DNA of 64,000 bases, taken from assembly GCF_021648825.1 (NCBI RefSeq), contig NZ_JAKJHS010000012.1:33917-97916 (forward strand), written 5' to 3'. The translations under genes were made by a program, and so were the position numbers. Position 1 is the first letter of the stretch; every line of letters starts with the position of its first letter. The notes under the pieces were generated by a model. It saw only the letters and a program-made list of their open reading frames with translations, did not search any database and had not been told where the DNA came from. The DNA comes from Rhizobium halophilum (GTDB lineage Bacteria > Pseudomonadota > Alphaproteobacteria > Rhizobiales > Rhizobiaceae). This document shows positions 53,573 through 63,883 of the stretch, piece by piece.

Positions 53573-54616
53573 ATGCGCGCGTTCCATCATCCCGATCAGT
53601 CACTGCATTGTCCTCGCCAATATTTGCGTTTTGGCAAGATTGTAGACCCCAAAGACCTGCCGCAACGCACCGCTGAACTCCTGGGGGCACTGGACAGACT
53701 GGGGATTTCGGTCGAAAGCCCCACCAATGATGCGGGCAAAGCCATCACCAACGTCCATGACACTGCCTACGTCGAGTTCCTTCAGACTGCTTGGAACCGG
53801 TGGCTGGAACTACCATCGGAACGCGGTCCCGAAGTGTGGCCCAGTACGTTCCCGTACTGGAGCGGTACGCGCGAGCAAACTACAAGGCCCGCCTGCCGAC
53901 CTAGCGGCCTGCTAGGGCAGCTGGGATGGTATCTGGGGGACTTATCGGTTCCAATGGGCCAGCACACCTGGCTTTCCGCCCTACGCTCCGCAGAGACCGC
54001 AATAGCAGCCGCTGACGTTGTTCTGGCTGGCGAGAACGGGTACGCCTTGTGCAGACCTTCTGGTCACCACGCCCGCACGGATCGAGCCAGTGGCTTCTGT
54101 TACTTGAACAACACGGCGGTGGCAGCACAACACTTGAGATCGAAATATTCGAGAGTCGCCATCCTCGATCTGGATGCGCATCATGGCGACGGCACGCAGC
54201 AGATTTTTTACCAGAGGAATGACATTCTTACGATATCCGTGCACGCGGATCCGGATAACTATTATCCGTTCTTCACCGGCTACTCTGATGAGATCGGTTT
54301 TGAAGACGGTGAAGGTTGTAACTTGAATCTGCCGTTGAGACATGGGGCGCGGCAGGACGAAGCGCTTGCTGCGATTGAGGTCGCCCATCGCAAGGCGCAT
54401 GATTTTGGTGCAGAAGTACTCGTGGTGGCTTTGGGGTTTGATGCCCACAAAGACGATCCTATTGGAGTTCTTGCACTGGAATCCGACGACTTTGCTGCCC
54501 TAGGGAAGGCATGCCGCGACTTTGATCTCCCCACCCTCATCGTTCAGGAGGGAGGATATGCGATCCAAGCAATCGGTGAATCTCTGGCAGCTTTCGTCCG
54601 AGGGTTCGCTCGGTAG
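53573..54616 (+). CDS. Histone-deacetylase-fold amidohydrolase, acetylpolyamine amidohydrolase-like
   Basis: A 347-residue zinc deacetylase. The catalytic His pair is in SGHHARTDRASGFCYLNNTA, zinc ligands in AILDLDAHHGDGTQQIFY and the second Asp ligand in VVALGFDAHKDDPIG; QEGGYAIQAIGE holds the active-site loop. The HHARTDRASGFCYLNN block and the N-terminal extension are as I recall for acetylpolyamine amidohydrolases. It would remove the acetyl group from an N-acetylated polyamine or similar. It is downstream of an aminotransferase and aldehyde dehydrogenase that would use the free amine. Confidence 0.85.
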   Translation: MRAFHHPDQSLHCPRQYLRFGKIVDPKDLPQRTAELLGALDRLGISVESPTNDAGKAITNVHDTAYVEFLQTAWNRWLELPSERGPEVWPSTFPYWSGTREQTTRPACRPSGLLGQLGWYLGDLSVPMGQHTWLSALRSAETAIAAADVVLAGENGYALCRPSGHHARTDRASGFCYLNNTAVAAQHLRSKYSRVAILDLDAHHGDGTQQIFYQRNDILTISVHADPDNYYPFFTGYSDEIGFEDGEGCNLNLPLRHGARQDEALAAIEVAHRKAHDFGAEVLVVALGFDAHKDDPIGVLALESDDFAALGKACRDFDLPTLIVQEGGYAIQAIGESLAAFVRGFAR

Positions 54617-54849
54617 TGCTAGTCAGTTGTGTAATTATCTCGCCTAAACCCGCACTCGACCGCCTGACGGACGTAGCTTGCCTGGCGACACTGGGTGGAC
54701 GCAGCACTGTGGTCACCACCCAACGACCCTCCGGTTTACTAGGTCAAGGGCAGCGTGAAGCGATCTGCCATCGACCACTCCGACATTGGAGCTTGCGCCT
54801 GCCGTGAATCAAATTTGCGGTCATGACCCTGCCTGAACGATCTGCTCAA

Positions 54850-55330
54850 GCGTCACCAGGCCCTCATCGCAGAGACGCTGGTCGTTCGTGCCGCAGGCGG
54901 GGACCTATGTGTTCACGCCCACGCGAAAAGGAAGTTCACGTGATGAGCCCTTTCCGCACAATGCTTGAACGCGAAGCTCTCGAAAGAGCGCTCGCGCGAT
55001 GCGGATGGTACACGAGCTTTTGGCAGCAATCCTGCAGATGCAGCAAGCCATCGAAAAGCAGGAACTTGTTCTCTACAGCCGTGCCAACAGCGCCTATCAC
55101 CGCGTGATCCTGCAGCATGCGGGCAACCGTTATCTGGAAAAGGCCTATGATCTGACAGCCACAGCGCTCGATGCGCTGCGCGCACGACTGCAATCCTGTG
55201 AGGGTAATTTCTGGCAGCGCTCCTATGCCGAGCACACGCAGATGCGTGACCTGATTGCGCAGCGCAAGTTCGACGAGGTACAGGCTCTGCCGAAGGAGCA
55301 TATTCTGATCATCAACCGCTCTATATCCTT
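54850..55330 (+). pseudogene. GntR/FadR-family regulator, frameshifted remnant
   Basis: Three frames carry consecutive parts of one FCD-type regulator. ALIAETLVV and then SFVPQAGTYVFTPT are the end of the HTH domain. FRTMLEREALERALA is the start of the FCD domain in a second frame. MRMVHELLAAILQMQQAIEK, YHRVILQHAGNRYLEKAYD and EHTQMRDLIAQRKFDEVQA follow in a third. The N-terminal HTH helices are missing and at least two frameshifts are needed. It may once have regulated the amine-catabolic genes upstream. Confidence 0.7.
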
Positions 55331-55727
55331 GCCATTTGAAAGCGCTGGTAAGCGTACCAAAAGCGTTTGCCGTTCGGATGAAGAACATGAGCTCTGCTTT
55401 CGAGCTAAAACATTCCATTTAGATTCCGATGGCTGCATTCTCAAGGTGAAGTCTGGGTCTAACGCCCCTAACGAGACCATACCGTAACCTTGGGCCGATA
55501 GATCGTGGGGAATCGGCAGACCCTGCAGAGCAAGCCCGAGATGTCCGAAACAGAGAGAAGGAAGCGGCCCTACGCTTGTCGAAGTTGCTCGAGGCAAAAG
55601 CGGAAAGGGTTACAACAGGGAACAAGTTGTGGACTAGCGGCCGTTCTCAAAGTCTCCGACGCGAACAGCCGTGACACGACGTCTGCGACGAGAGATGATC
55701 GCGCACGGATAAACACGGGGATCATCC
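55331..55727. other. Region upstream of the HU gene
   Basis: A plus-strand frame around 55500-55670 (ESADPAEQARDVRNREKEAA, then LRLSKLLEAKAERV) is charged and helical but has no start codon. It may be a decayed tail of a gene. The HU promoter lies near the right end. Confidence 0.35.
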
Positions 55728-56006
55728 ATGACCACCACCAACGAAATCGCCGACAAGATCGCAACCGAGCAAAACCTTTCCAAGGCGCAAGCCAAGGCCA
55801 TCATCGAAAGCATTTTTGCGCAGATTGTCGAATCTGCGAAGGCCGGTGCGGAAACATCGATCCCGTCCTTCGGCAAGTTCAAGGTCAAGGAGACACCCGA
55901 GCGCGAGGGCCGCAACCCGTCCACGGGTGCGACGATCAAGATCGCCGCCGCCAAGAAGCTGACCTTGACGCCGGGCAAAGCGGTCAAGGACGCACTCAAC
56001 GGCTGA
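55728..56006 (+). CDS. HU-family DNA-binding protein
   Basis: A 92-residue nucleoid protein of normal HU/IHF length. The order is IADKIATEQNLSKAQAKAII, FGKFKVKETPEREGRNPSTG, then ATIKIAAAKKLTLTPGKAVK. The beta-arm carries the GRNPxTG tip that inserts into the minor groove. GGGGAT precedes the ATG. It would bend and compact DNA as a homodimer. It stands alone here between a pseudogene and the minus-strand transporter operon. Confidence 0.95.
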   Translation: MTTTNEIADKIATEQNLSKAQAKAIIESIFAQIVESAKAGAETSIPSFGKFKVKETPEREGRNPSTGATIKIAAAKKLTLTPGKAVKDALNG

Positions 56007-56417
56007 GGCAACTGTCGCGCCAGTTGGCAGTACCTGCACCTCCTTAAGATAGATTCTCGCTCCAACAGCCGCCCTTCCGGGTCAACGGCGGCAAGAATGG
56101 CGGCTGCCGCGGACAGAGGCATGCAAGCTGTCGAATTCAGATCTGGGGTGAAGTAGCTCCTGGCAACGCCGTGCGGGGCCTCCGCTCGCTTGATCCGCTG
56201 CCCATCGTGGCCAAGGAACGGGTATCCAAGCTCCTGAGGGATGAATGGGGCATGCTTCTCATCAAGGGATGGAACAGTGAAGGGGACCCTTTGGTGCGAT
56301 CGAGAGTCGGCTGTCGCGCTAGCGGTTGATCTGGGAATTACGCCAGATCTAGCTGCCCTCTTCACGATCTCCCTCTGCCTGGCCTCTGTCTCAGGCGGCA
56401 CCTGAATCCGCTTGAGG
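56007..56417. other. 411-base region between HU and the convergent transporter operon
   Basis: GCAACTG-TCGCG-CCAGTTGC-like symmetry just after the HU stop (56009-56027) could end HU transcription, though no T-run follows. A minus-strand frame to 56446 is open but is partly antisense to HU and has no family I recognise. Confidence 0.4.
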
Positions 56418-58070
56418 TCACAAATGTCGGGTGAGCGAGTTGCCATGCCATTTCGGACGCGGGACGGAGTCCAGGAGCGACTTCGTGTAGGCGTGCTTTG
56501 GGGAGTTGAAGAGCATCTCCGTATCGCTTTCCTCCACCACCTTGCCCTGCTGCATCACCAGGATACGGTCGGCGAATTCCCGAACAATCGGCAGGTCATG
56601 CGTGATGAAGATGTAGGAGAGCCCCAGCCTGTCACGTAGATCGGCCAGAAGCCCAATGATCTGCATCTGGATCGACACATCGAGCGCGGATACAGCCTCG
56701 TCGCATACGATCAGATCCGGTTCGCTGGCCAGTGCCCGCGCAATTGCGACGCGCTGCCGTTGGCCACCTGAAAACTGATGGGGATGCCGGTGAGCATGTT
56801 CGGCCTTCAGCCCGACAAGTTCCAAAAGCTCCACAACGCGGTCATCCCAACGTGGTCTTGGCAAGATGTCGCGGTGAATAACCCACGGCTCCGAAATGAT
56901 CGAGTAAACGTTCATCCGCGGGTTCATAGAACCGAACGGGTCCTGAAACACCATCTGAACGCGCCGCCGAAAGCTATTGAGCGCCCTACCCTCAAGCGTA
57001 AGGATATCTTCTCCGGCAAAGAACGCCTGGCCAGTTGTCGGCTGGTCGAGCCTGAGCAGCATACGGGCGATGCTCGACTTGCCCGAGCCGGACTCCCCCA
57101 CAATGCCGACCGTTTCGCCTTGATGGACGGTGAAGCTGACGTCATCGACCGCCCTGAATTCCTTCTTCGGCGAAAACGGACCAGCACCCAGAACATAGTG
57201 CTTGCTCAAGTGTTGAACCTGCAACAGCGCTTCGCCCCTGACCTTGGTGCGTGGCCGCTCCGGGCACGCGCCACCAAAAGGTGCAGCCGACATCAACCGG
57301 CGGGTATAGGCATGAACGGGATTGGTGAAGACATCCTGCGCCTTGCCGCTCTCGACCACCTTGCCGCCATTCATGACAATGATGCGGTCTGCCATGGCAG
57401 CGGCGACTTCGAGATCGTGGGTGATCATGATCAGTGCCATGCCGGTTTCGCGCTGCAGGTCGCTGAGAAGTTCGAGGATCTGTGATTGTACGCTGACATC
57501 GAGCGCCGTCGTCGGTTCGTCCGCAATAAGGATTTCGGGTTTCAGCGCAATCGCCATGGCAATCATGACCCGCTGACGTTGGCCGCCGGAGAACTGATGC
57601 GGATAGTAGTCGACACGCTTTGCCGCATCCGGAATGCCGACACGTTCAAGCAGTTTGACGACCGTGTCGCGCACAGACCCCACATCGCCATTTCCATGGG
57701 CTTCGAAGACCTCTGCGATCTGCCTTCCGACAGTGTAGACCGGATTGAGATGGGCCAGCGGATCCTGGAAGATCATCGCGATACGGCGCCCGTTCAGCAT
57801 GCGCCGGGCGTTCTCGTCGAGGCGCGACAGATCCGTTCCGTCGAAGATTAGCGAGCCGGCAACGATGTCGCCCGGCGGGCAGTCGATCAGTCCCATCACA
57901 GTTCCGGTGCTGACGCTCTTCCCCGACCCGCTTTCGCCCAGAATGACCAGCGTCTCGCCGGGGCAGACGTTGAACGACACGTTGTCGACGGCACGTACCG
58001 GATCGCCTTCGGACAGAAAGTCGACCGTCAGATTCTCGATAGTGAGGATAGGGTTGTCCGACGCGGTCAT
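56418..58070 (-). CDS. Fused ABC transporter ATPase, DppD-DppF type (second system)
   Basis: A 550-residue double ATPase. Domain one has [36 protein letters not shown] and [15 protein letters not shown]. Domain two has [33 protein letters not shown] and [15 protein letters not shown]. The ATG at 58068-58070 overlaps the DppC stop, and a 60-residue extension in the same frame is rejected. It is the last gene of the kdgD-transporter operon and a diverged paralogue of the protein at 47329. Confidence 0.93.
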   Translation of the reverse strand: MTASDNPILTIENLTVDFLSEGDPVRAVDNVSFNVCPGETLVILGESGSGKSVSTGTVMGLIDCPPGDIVAGSLIFDGTDLSRLDENARRMLNGRRIAMIFQDPLAHLNPVYTVGRQIAEVFEAHGNGDVGSVRDTVVKLLERVGIPDAAKRVDYYPHQFSGGQRQRVMIAMAIALKPEILIADEPTTALDVSVQSQILELLSDLQRETGMALIMITHDLEVAAAMADRIIVMNGGKVVESGKAQDVFTNPVHAYTRRLMSAAPFGGACPERPRTKVRGEALLQVQHLSKHYVLGAGPFSPKKEFRAVDDVSFTVHQGETVGIVGESGSGKSSIARMLLRLDQPTTGQAFFAGEDILTLEGRALNSFRRRVQMVFQDPFGSMNPRMNVYSIISEPWVIHRDILPRPRWDDRVVELLELVGLKAEHAHRHPHQFSGGQRQRVAIARALASEPDLIVCDEAVSALDVSIQMQIIGLLADLRDRLGLSYIFITHDLPIVREFADRILVMQQGKVVEESDTEMLFNSPKHAYTKSLLDSVPRPKWHGNSLTRHL

Positions 58071-58984
58071 CGCGGGGCCTTTCGCAGCGATTGCAGACGC
58101 CAGCGTTGTAGCGGATCGGCAACCGTGCGTGCCCAACTGGCGAGAATGTTCAGGGAAAGGGTTGTCAGTAGGATCGCCAGACCCGGCCAGAAGGCGATCC
58201 ACCAGGCGGACGAAAGATAACCACGGCCATTGGCCACCATCGCACCCCAAGTAAAGTCCGGCGGCTGGATGCCAAGGCCAAGAAAGCTGAGCGAGGATTC
58301 TGCCAGGATGACCGTCGCGAAATCAATCGCCGCGATCGTTCCAAGCGTTGGCGCCACAAGCGGAGCGATGTGCCGGAACAGGATGCGCCCAGAACTCGCG
58401 CCCATAGAGCGGGCGGCGCTGACGAACATTCGCTCGCGCAGTTCCAGGACCTCTGCGCGCGCGGTCCGGATGAAGATCGGGATGCGGGTAATCGCCAGGA
58501 CGATCACGAGGTTCGTCATGCTGGGGCCGAGCGTGTAGAGCACGATCAGCGCCAGAAGCAGCGACGGAAAGCTCATGATCACGTCCGCGAGACGCAGGAT
58601 GACGTGACTGTACCAGCGTTCCGAATAGCCTGCGATCAGGCCTAACATACCGCCCGCAGCCATGGAGCAGAATACGGCGGCGGCAGCAATGGCGAGCGTG
58701 TTCTGCGCGCCGACGATCAGCCGGGCCAAAATGGGGCGCCCCAGCGTATCGGCGCCAAGGACGTACACGAAACCCTGTTCTGCCGAAAAAGGTGCCAGAT
58801 TACGCTGCCGCAGCCCAAGCTTGCCGGCAAGGTCGCCCACCAGCAGCGGCCCGAAGAGGACGCAGGCGAAGAGCACGATGAGGAAGAGTGCTGCGCAAAG
58901 CGCCAGTTTATCGCGAGCCAGGTAAATCGCCAGTTGCCGCGCGTTTCCCGGCGACTTCAAGGATGGCACTGTCACATCAACCAT
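58067..58984 (-). CDS. ABC transporter permease, DppC type (second system)
   Basis: A 305-residue permease. LGADTLGRPILARLIVGAQN and the coupling loop ERMFVSAARSMGASSGRILF (then RHIAPLVAPTL) are the DppC blocks, and LAESSLSFLGLGIQPPDFTW follows. It overlaps the ATPase start by four bases. The DppB-type gene ends 12 bases upstream. Confidence 0.93.
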   Translation of the reverse strand: MVDVTVPSLKSPGNARQLAIYLARDKLALCAALFLIVLFACVLFGPLLVGDLAGKLGLRQRNLAPFSAEQGFVYVLGADTLGRPILARLIVGAQNTLAIAAAAVFCSMAAGGMLGLIAGYSERWYSHVILRLADVIMSFPSLLLALIVLYTLGPSMTNLVIVLAITRIPIFIRTARAEVLELRERMFVSAARSMGASSGRILFRHIAPLVAPTLGTIAAIDFATVILAESSLSFLGLGIQPPDFTWGAMVANGRGYLSSAWWIAFWPGLAILLTTLSLNILASWARTVADPLQRWRLQSLRKAPR

Positions 58985-58996
58985 GGTTGCCCTCCC

Positions 58997-59911
58997 TCAG
59001 TACCGAATGCGTGGATCGAGGGTGACGTAGAGCACGTCGATTGCGATGTTGACGATGAAGATGGCGACTGCCGTGACAAGTATGGTCGATTGCACGACGG
59101 CAAAATCCCGCTGGATGATGGAATCGATCATCAGCTTGCCTATGCCTGGCCAACCGAAGATCGTTTCCACGACAACGGCGCCGTTGATCAGTCCGGTGGC
59201 CAGATCCCCGGCAACCGTGATCACGGGAAGCAGCGAATTCCGCAATGCATGCCCAAAGATGATCTTGCGACGCTTCATGCCCTTCGCTTGAGCCGTCTTG
59301 ATATAGGGCGAAGCAAGGGCCGAGATCATTGTCCCGCGCACCACCTGTACAAGAAGACCGAAGGGGCGCAGCATCAGAACGGCGATTGGCATGATCCAGT
59401 GCAGGCCTGTCCCCGTGCCGGAGGTGGGCAGAAGCCCGAAGCCGACAGCAAACACAAGAATGCCGACGATGGCAATCCAGAAGTCGGGCATGCTGGCCCC
59501 TGCTAGCGACACAAGTCCGGCAATGCGGTCAAACAGGCTGCGGGGCCGGGCGGCGGCCAAGGCCCCCACCAAAATCGCCAGCGCCGTTGCCAACGTCATG
59601 GCGACGACGGCAAGTTTCAGCGTGGCCGGAAAGGCTTCGAGCGCAACCTCGATTGCCGACCGGTTCTGACGCAGGGATTGACCGAAGTCCAGCGATAGCA
59701 AATTCTGAAGGTATTGGAGAAACTGAACGTGAATGGGCTGGTCCAGACCATTCAGCCGCGCAAAGGCTGCTCTTGCCTCGAGGCTGGAATCGAGTGGCAG
59801 ATACAGCGCCGAGGGATCGCCCGTCAGGCGCGTCAGGAAGAAGACGAGTGTCAGCAGACCGATCAGCGATATAATGCTATGATACGCCCGCCGGCTTATA
59901 TAGCCGAGCAT
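58997..59911 (-). CDS. ABC transporter permease, DppB type (second system)
   Basis: A 304-residue permease with the DppB N-terminal segment (LVFFLTRLTGDPSALYLPLD) and coupling loop PYIKTAQAKGMKRRKIIFGH, followed by ALRNSLLPVITVAGDLATGL. The ATG at 59909-59911 follows AGAGG, and the longer frame adds 19 residues that do not fit the family. It sits between the binding-protein gene and the DppC-type gene. Confidence 0.92.
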   Translation of the reverse strand: MLGYISRRAYHSIISLIGLLTLVFFLTRLTGDPSALYLPLDSSLEARAAFARLNGLDQPIHVQFLQYLQNLLSLDFGQSLRQNRSAIEVALEAFPATLKLAVVAMTLATALAILVGALAAARPRSLFDRIAGLVSLAGASMPDFWIAIVGILVFAVGFGLLPTSGTGTGLHWIMPIAVLMLRPFGLLVQVVRGTMISALASPYIKTAQAKGMKRRKIIFGHALRNSLLPVITVAGDLATGLINGAVVVETIFGWPGIGKLMIDSIIQRDFAVVQSTILVTAVAIFIVNIAIDVLYVTLDPRIRY

Positions 59912-59944
59912 GATGCGGAACCTCTGGTTGAACCTGGAGCTCAA

Positions 59945-59974
59945 GCGAGCGCGGGGTACCTCTTCCACGCTCGC
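59945..59974. repeat. Inverted repeat between binding-protein and permease genes (weaker)
   Basis: GCGAGCG (59945-59951) pairs with CGCTCGC (59968-59974) around a 16-base loop. The stem is only seven bases, so it is less convincing than the other four cases. It is in the same position: after the binding-protein stop and before the permease. Confidence 0.45.
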
Positions 59975-59988
59975 AGATCTGTTGCGGC

Positions 59989-61497
59989 CTAGTTCTTGAG
60001 ACCGATGTTGGCGAGCGGTATCTCGCTGTTGGTCGTGATGTCCGGCTTCCAGTCCAGACGCGTGCCAACCCGGGTGTAGCCGATCATATGGAACATCGGG
60101 ATGTCCAGAGCCAATTCATCATGCACCTTATTGAAGATCGCCTGAAACTTGGTCGTCCGATCCTCTCCGGTGGCCGCCAAAGCATCGGCGATTTCCTTGT
60201 CGAGTGCAGGATCGCTGACCGTGGAATAGCTGCCCTCTGAGGTATAGAAGATGGGAATGGTGAACGCGGCATCACCCTTGTTGTTGTCATGCATCATCTG
60301 CAGCAGGTTGGGACCACGGCCATCAGGGAACGGCTTTTGCAGGTAACGCAGCCAGTCGTTCACATCCAGCATGGTGAGCGTGACGTTGAGACCGACATCC
60401 TGCCACATGGCCATCATGGCTTCCATGGCTTCCGTACCGTTTGGATAGATGCCGTTGCGGCCGATCAGTTCGATTTCGGTGTCGACCGGAACACCCGCTG
60501 CCCTTGCCTCGGCAATGAGCGAACGCGCTTGCTCAGGGTCGTACGTCCAGGCCGCCAGCTCGTCGTCGTGGCCGTTGATCCCGGCCACGACCATTTGCGA
60601 GGCACGCTGGGCATCGTCTCCGAAGAGTTGCGCTAGCCCCTCCCAGTCGATGGCAAGGTTAAGCGCCTTACGAACACGGACATCGTCAAGCGGGGCGAAC
60701 CCGGCATCAATGCGCAACGCAGTCGTTTCCGAGTTCAGATAGGCAAAATCCGTGTCCGGATTGGTTGCATCCTGGATCGCGATCGACGGCGTCAGGTCCG
60801 CTTCCCCGGTCTGCACCATTGCGGCACGGATGGAGGATTCGGGGCGCCAGACATATGTAGCTTTGGATATCGCCGGTTTTTCGCCCCAGTAGTCGTTGAA
60901 GCTTTCCAAAACAACCGTCTGCTGCGTGAAGCTTGCAAGCTTGAACGGGCCGGTGCCGACTGGATCGTTGACTGCTTCATCCAGCGGGGTGTTCGGAGAA
61001 ACGACCATGACGACGCTGAGCAATGTCGGCAGGATCGGCTGCGGCGTATCCGACTTAATCTCGACAGTCAAATCATCGAGCGCCGTCACCGTGAGGTTGG
61101 CAGCGCCAAACTTGGCAATATTGCTGCACGTCACCTTGCCGCTGGTCATACGCTCGATTGAGAACTTGACGGCTTCGGCATTGAACGGGGCGCCATCGTG
61201 AAACGTCACGCCTTCGCGCAGCTTCAGCTGCCACGTGTTCGGATCGGTCTGCGTCCACTCCGTGGCAAGGCCAGGCACGGCCTGACCGCTTTTGGGATCA
61301 ATGATCGTCAGCGGCTCAACAACGTTGCGGCTTAGGATCTGGCCGACGTTGGTGATGATGGTGCCGCAAGGCTCAAGGTTTGCCGGCTGCTCCGGCAGAA
61401 CGATGTTGATTTCCGACGCGTTTTGCGCCGTGGCGTGACCGGCAAAACTCGCCGCGAGTATAACACCTGCTATAAGATGGACAGATTTGATCGTCAT
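59989..61497 (-). CDS. ABC transporter substrate-binding protein, family 5 (second system)
   Basis: A 502-residue periplasmic protein with a signal peptide (SVHLIAGVILAASFAGHATA). Family 5 blocks are present: NVVEPLTIIDPKSGQAVPGL, REGVTFHDGAPFNAEAVKFS and VGTGPFKLASFTQQTVVLES. The ATG at 61497 follows GGGAGGAG. Its neighbours, kdgD and FadR, suggest a sugar acid or a related compound as ligand rather than a peptide, but this is inferred. Confidence 0.92.
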   Translation of the reverse strand: MTIKSVHLIAGVILAASFAGHATAQNASEINIVLPEQPANLEPCGTIITNVGQILSRNVVEPLTIIDPKSGQAVPGLATEWTQTDPNTWQLKLREGVTFHDGAPFNAEAVKFSIERMTSGKVTCSNIAKFGAANLTVTALDDLTVEIKSDTPQPILPTLLSVVMVVSPNTPLDEAVNDPVGTGPFKLASFTQQTVVLESFNDYWGEKPAISKATYVWRPESSIRAAMVQTGEADLTPSIAIQDATNPDTDFAYLNSETTALRIDAGFAPLDDVRVRKALNLAIDWEGLAQLFGDDAQRASQMVVAGINGHDDELAAWTYDPEQARSLIAEARAAGVPVDTEIELIGRNGIYPNGTEAMEAMMAMWQDVGLNVTLTMLDVNDWLRYLQKPFPDGRGPNLLQMMHDNNKGDAAFTIPIFYTSEGSYSTVSDPALDKEIADALAATGEDRTTKFQAIFNKVHDELALDIPMFHMIGYTRVGTRLDWKPDITTNSEIPLANIGLKN

Positions 61498-61584
61498 TTG
61501 CACTCCTCCCAAAAGTGAAACATTGATTTGGCATTACGTCATGGGCGGGAGCCATGCTCCCGGGGCGCCTGCGCACCGTCCTTC

Positions 61585-62526
<942 letters not shown>

Positions 62527-62550
62527 TCATATGATGACTTTAAAGACGAG

Positions 62551-63303
62551 TCAACCAGCGTCATCTCTTTTATGCCCCTGCCCCCATGACGTCAGCGACC
62601 GGTACCGCTTGATGCCCGTCACCAGATGTCGCCGCATCGCCTCACGTGCCCGATCAGGATCACGGGCGAGGATGGCCTCCGCGATATCCCGGTGCTCGTT
62701 GAGTATCGGGGCATCCCGGTTTGGCAAAGGATCGATCCCGCCCATGACCGTTCGAAACTTCACGCGCGGAATCATGCGCCGCCCGACATGTTCGAGGAAA
62801 GTGCGAAACCGTGCATTATTGGTCGCCGTCGCAATGGCCATATGGAAATGGAAGTCCGCCTCGTCGGTGGGCTTTCCCTCCGCCACCAGACGGGAAAACC
62901 GCTCCACCTGCGCCTGGATCTCGGCCTCCTGCGCCGGCGAGCTTCGTGCAGCTGCGAGCCCGGCTGCCTCAACCTCTATGCCGATGCGCAGCTCTAGCTC
63001 CTCGATGATATCGGAAATCTTGTCCGTCTCGCCGGTAAACAGCCGAAGTCCGGGGTCGCCCTGTTGTGGACCGATCACGAAGACCCCCGAGCCCTGCCGC
63101 GATTCCACCAGCCCGTCTGCCCTCAGCGCAGCGATCGCCTCCCGGACGACCGTTCGGCTGACGCCGAATTTATCGGTCAACGCAGGCTCGGTAGGCAATT
63201 TGTCTCCGGGCGCATAATAACCAGCGTCAATCTGCGCTCGAAGCGCATCTTCAACCTCTGCTGACAAGGGTCTGCGACTGCGCGCGCGTTTTGGTTCAGG
63301 CAT
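62551..63303 (-). CDS. FadR/GntR-family regulator of the kdgD-transporter operon
   Basis: A 250-residue regulator with an N-terminal GntR HTH (KFGVSRTVVREAIAALRADG then LVESRQGSGVFV) and a C-terminal FCD domain (FHFHMAIATATNNARFRTFL, EHRDIAEAILARDPDRAREA). The ATG at 63301-63303 follows a GGGGA; an earlier in-frame ATG adds ten residues. Its stop is 60 bases before kdgD on the same strand, so it probably regulates that operon in response to a sugar acid. Confidence 0.9.
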   Translation of the reverse strand: MPEPKRARSRRPLSAEVEDALRAQIDAGYYAPGDKLPTEPALTDKFGVSRTVVREAIAALRADGLVESRQGSGVFVIGPQQGDPGLRLFTGETDKISDIIEELELRIGIEVEAAGLAAARSSPAQEAEIQAQVERFSRLVAEGKPTDEADFHFHMAIATATNNARFRTFLEHVGRRMIPRVKFRTVMGGIDPLPNRDAPILNEHRDIAEAILARDPDRAREAMRRHLVTGIKRYRSLTSWGQGHKRDDAG

Positions 63304-63492
63304 TGCGTCCCCGGCATTCATTCTTATATTCATCACAATAGTCATAGCACGTATCATTGCCATTTGCGATCATCTATAGGGAGTTGTGCGCTTGTTGCAC
63401 ATGCGGTCGTGCTAGGCATCCAAATTCAGACAGCTTACAATTGACGAAATAACGCTCTATGGCCCAGAATGACGGCGATGCGCCCAATGCGG

Positions 63493-63849
63493 CTAGCTAC
63501 CCACATAGGCTGCCAGTTCTTCGGCAGTCCCGGAAGGAAACGCCTCCTTGAGATAGTCCATAAATGCCCCTACGCGCGCACTGAGAAGGCGGCGTGACGG
63601 ATAAAGTGCCCATAGGACTGTTTCCGGTCCATAGACATCTCCCCAACGGACCAGCCTACCGTGAGCGAGATCATCGCTTGCCAGCGACAGAGGAAGTTGG
63701 CCTGCACCGACGCCCATTCGCACGGCATCGCGTACCATAGTCACTGAAGACAGATTGAGTACTGGGTCGATCTTCAGGTTGATACGGAGAAAGATTGGAG
63801 GGAGCCGCCTGATTGGCTTGGAAACAGCATTCGACGGTGCAGTTGGTTC
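63493..63849 (-). pseudogene. LysR-family regulator, C-terminal remnant
   Basis: The frame from just after an in-frame TGA (63850-63852) encodes 118 residues, ending in the last part of a LysR effector domain: FLRINLKIDPVLNLSSVTMV, then GVGAGQLPLSLASDDLAHGR and LVRWGDVYG. The HTH and first half of the effector domain are absent. An ordinary LysR is about 300 residues, so this is a truncated or frameshifted gene. Confidence 0.6.
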
Positions 63850-63883
63850 TCACCATGTGGCGTTGAGGCGGAAGACCATGTCG

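Noticed and set aside
55634..56446. 270-codon minus-strand open frame across the HU gene
   Set aside because: Its left part is antisense to the HU gene, which has a clear family match. The right part has no recognisable domain.
62535..62553. TGAC-N11-GTCA inverted repeat between the FadR gene and kdgD
   Set aside because: Four-base half-sites are too common to support an operator call.
63385..63401. TGTGC-N7-GCACA dyad upstream of the FadR gene
   Set aside because: The half-sites are five bases and no second copy was seen near kdgD. It could be chance.
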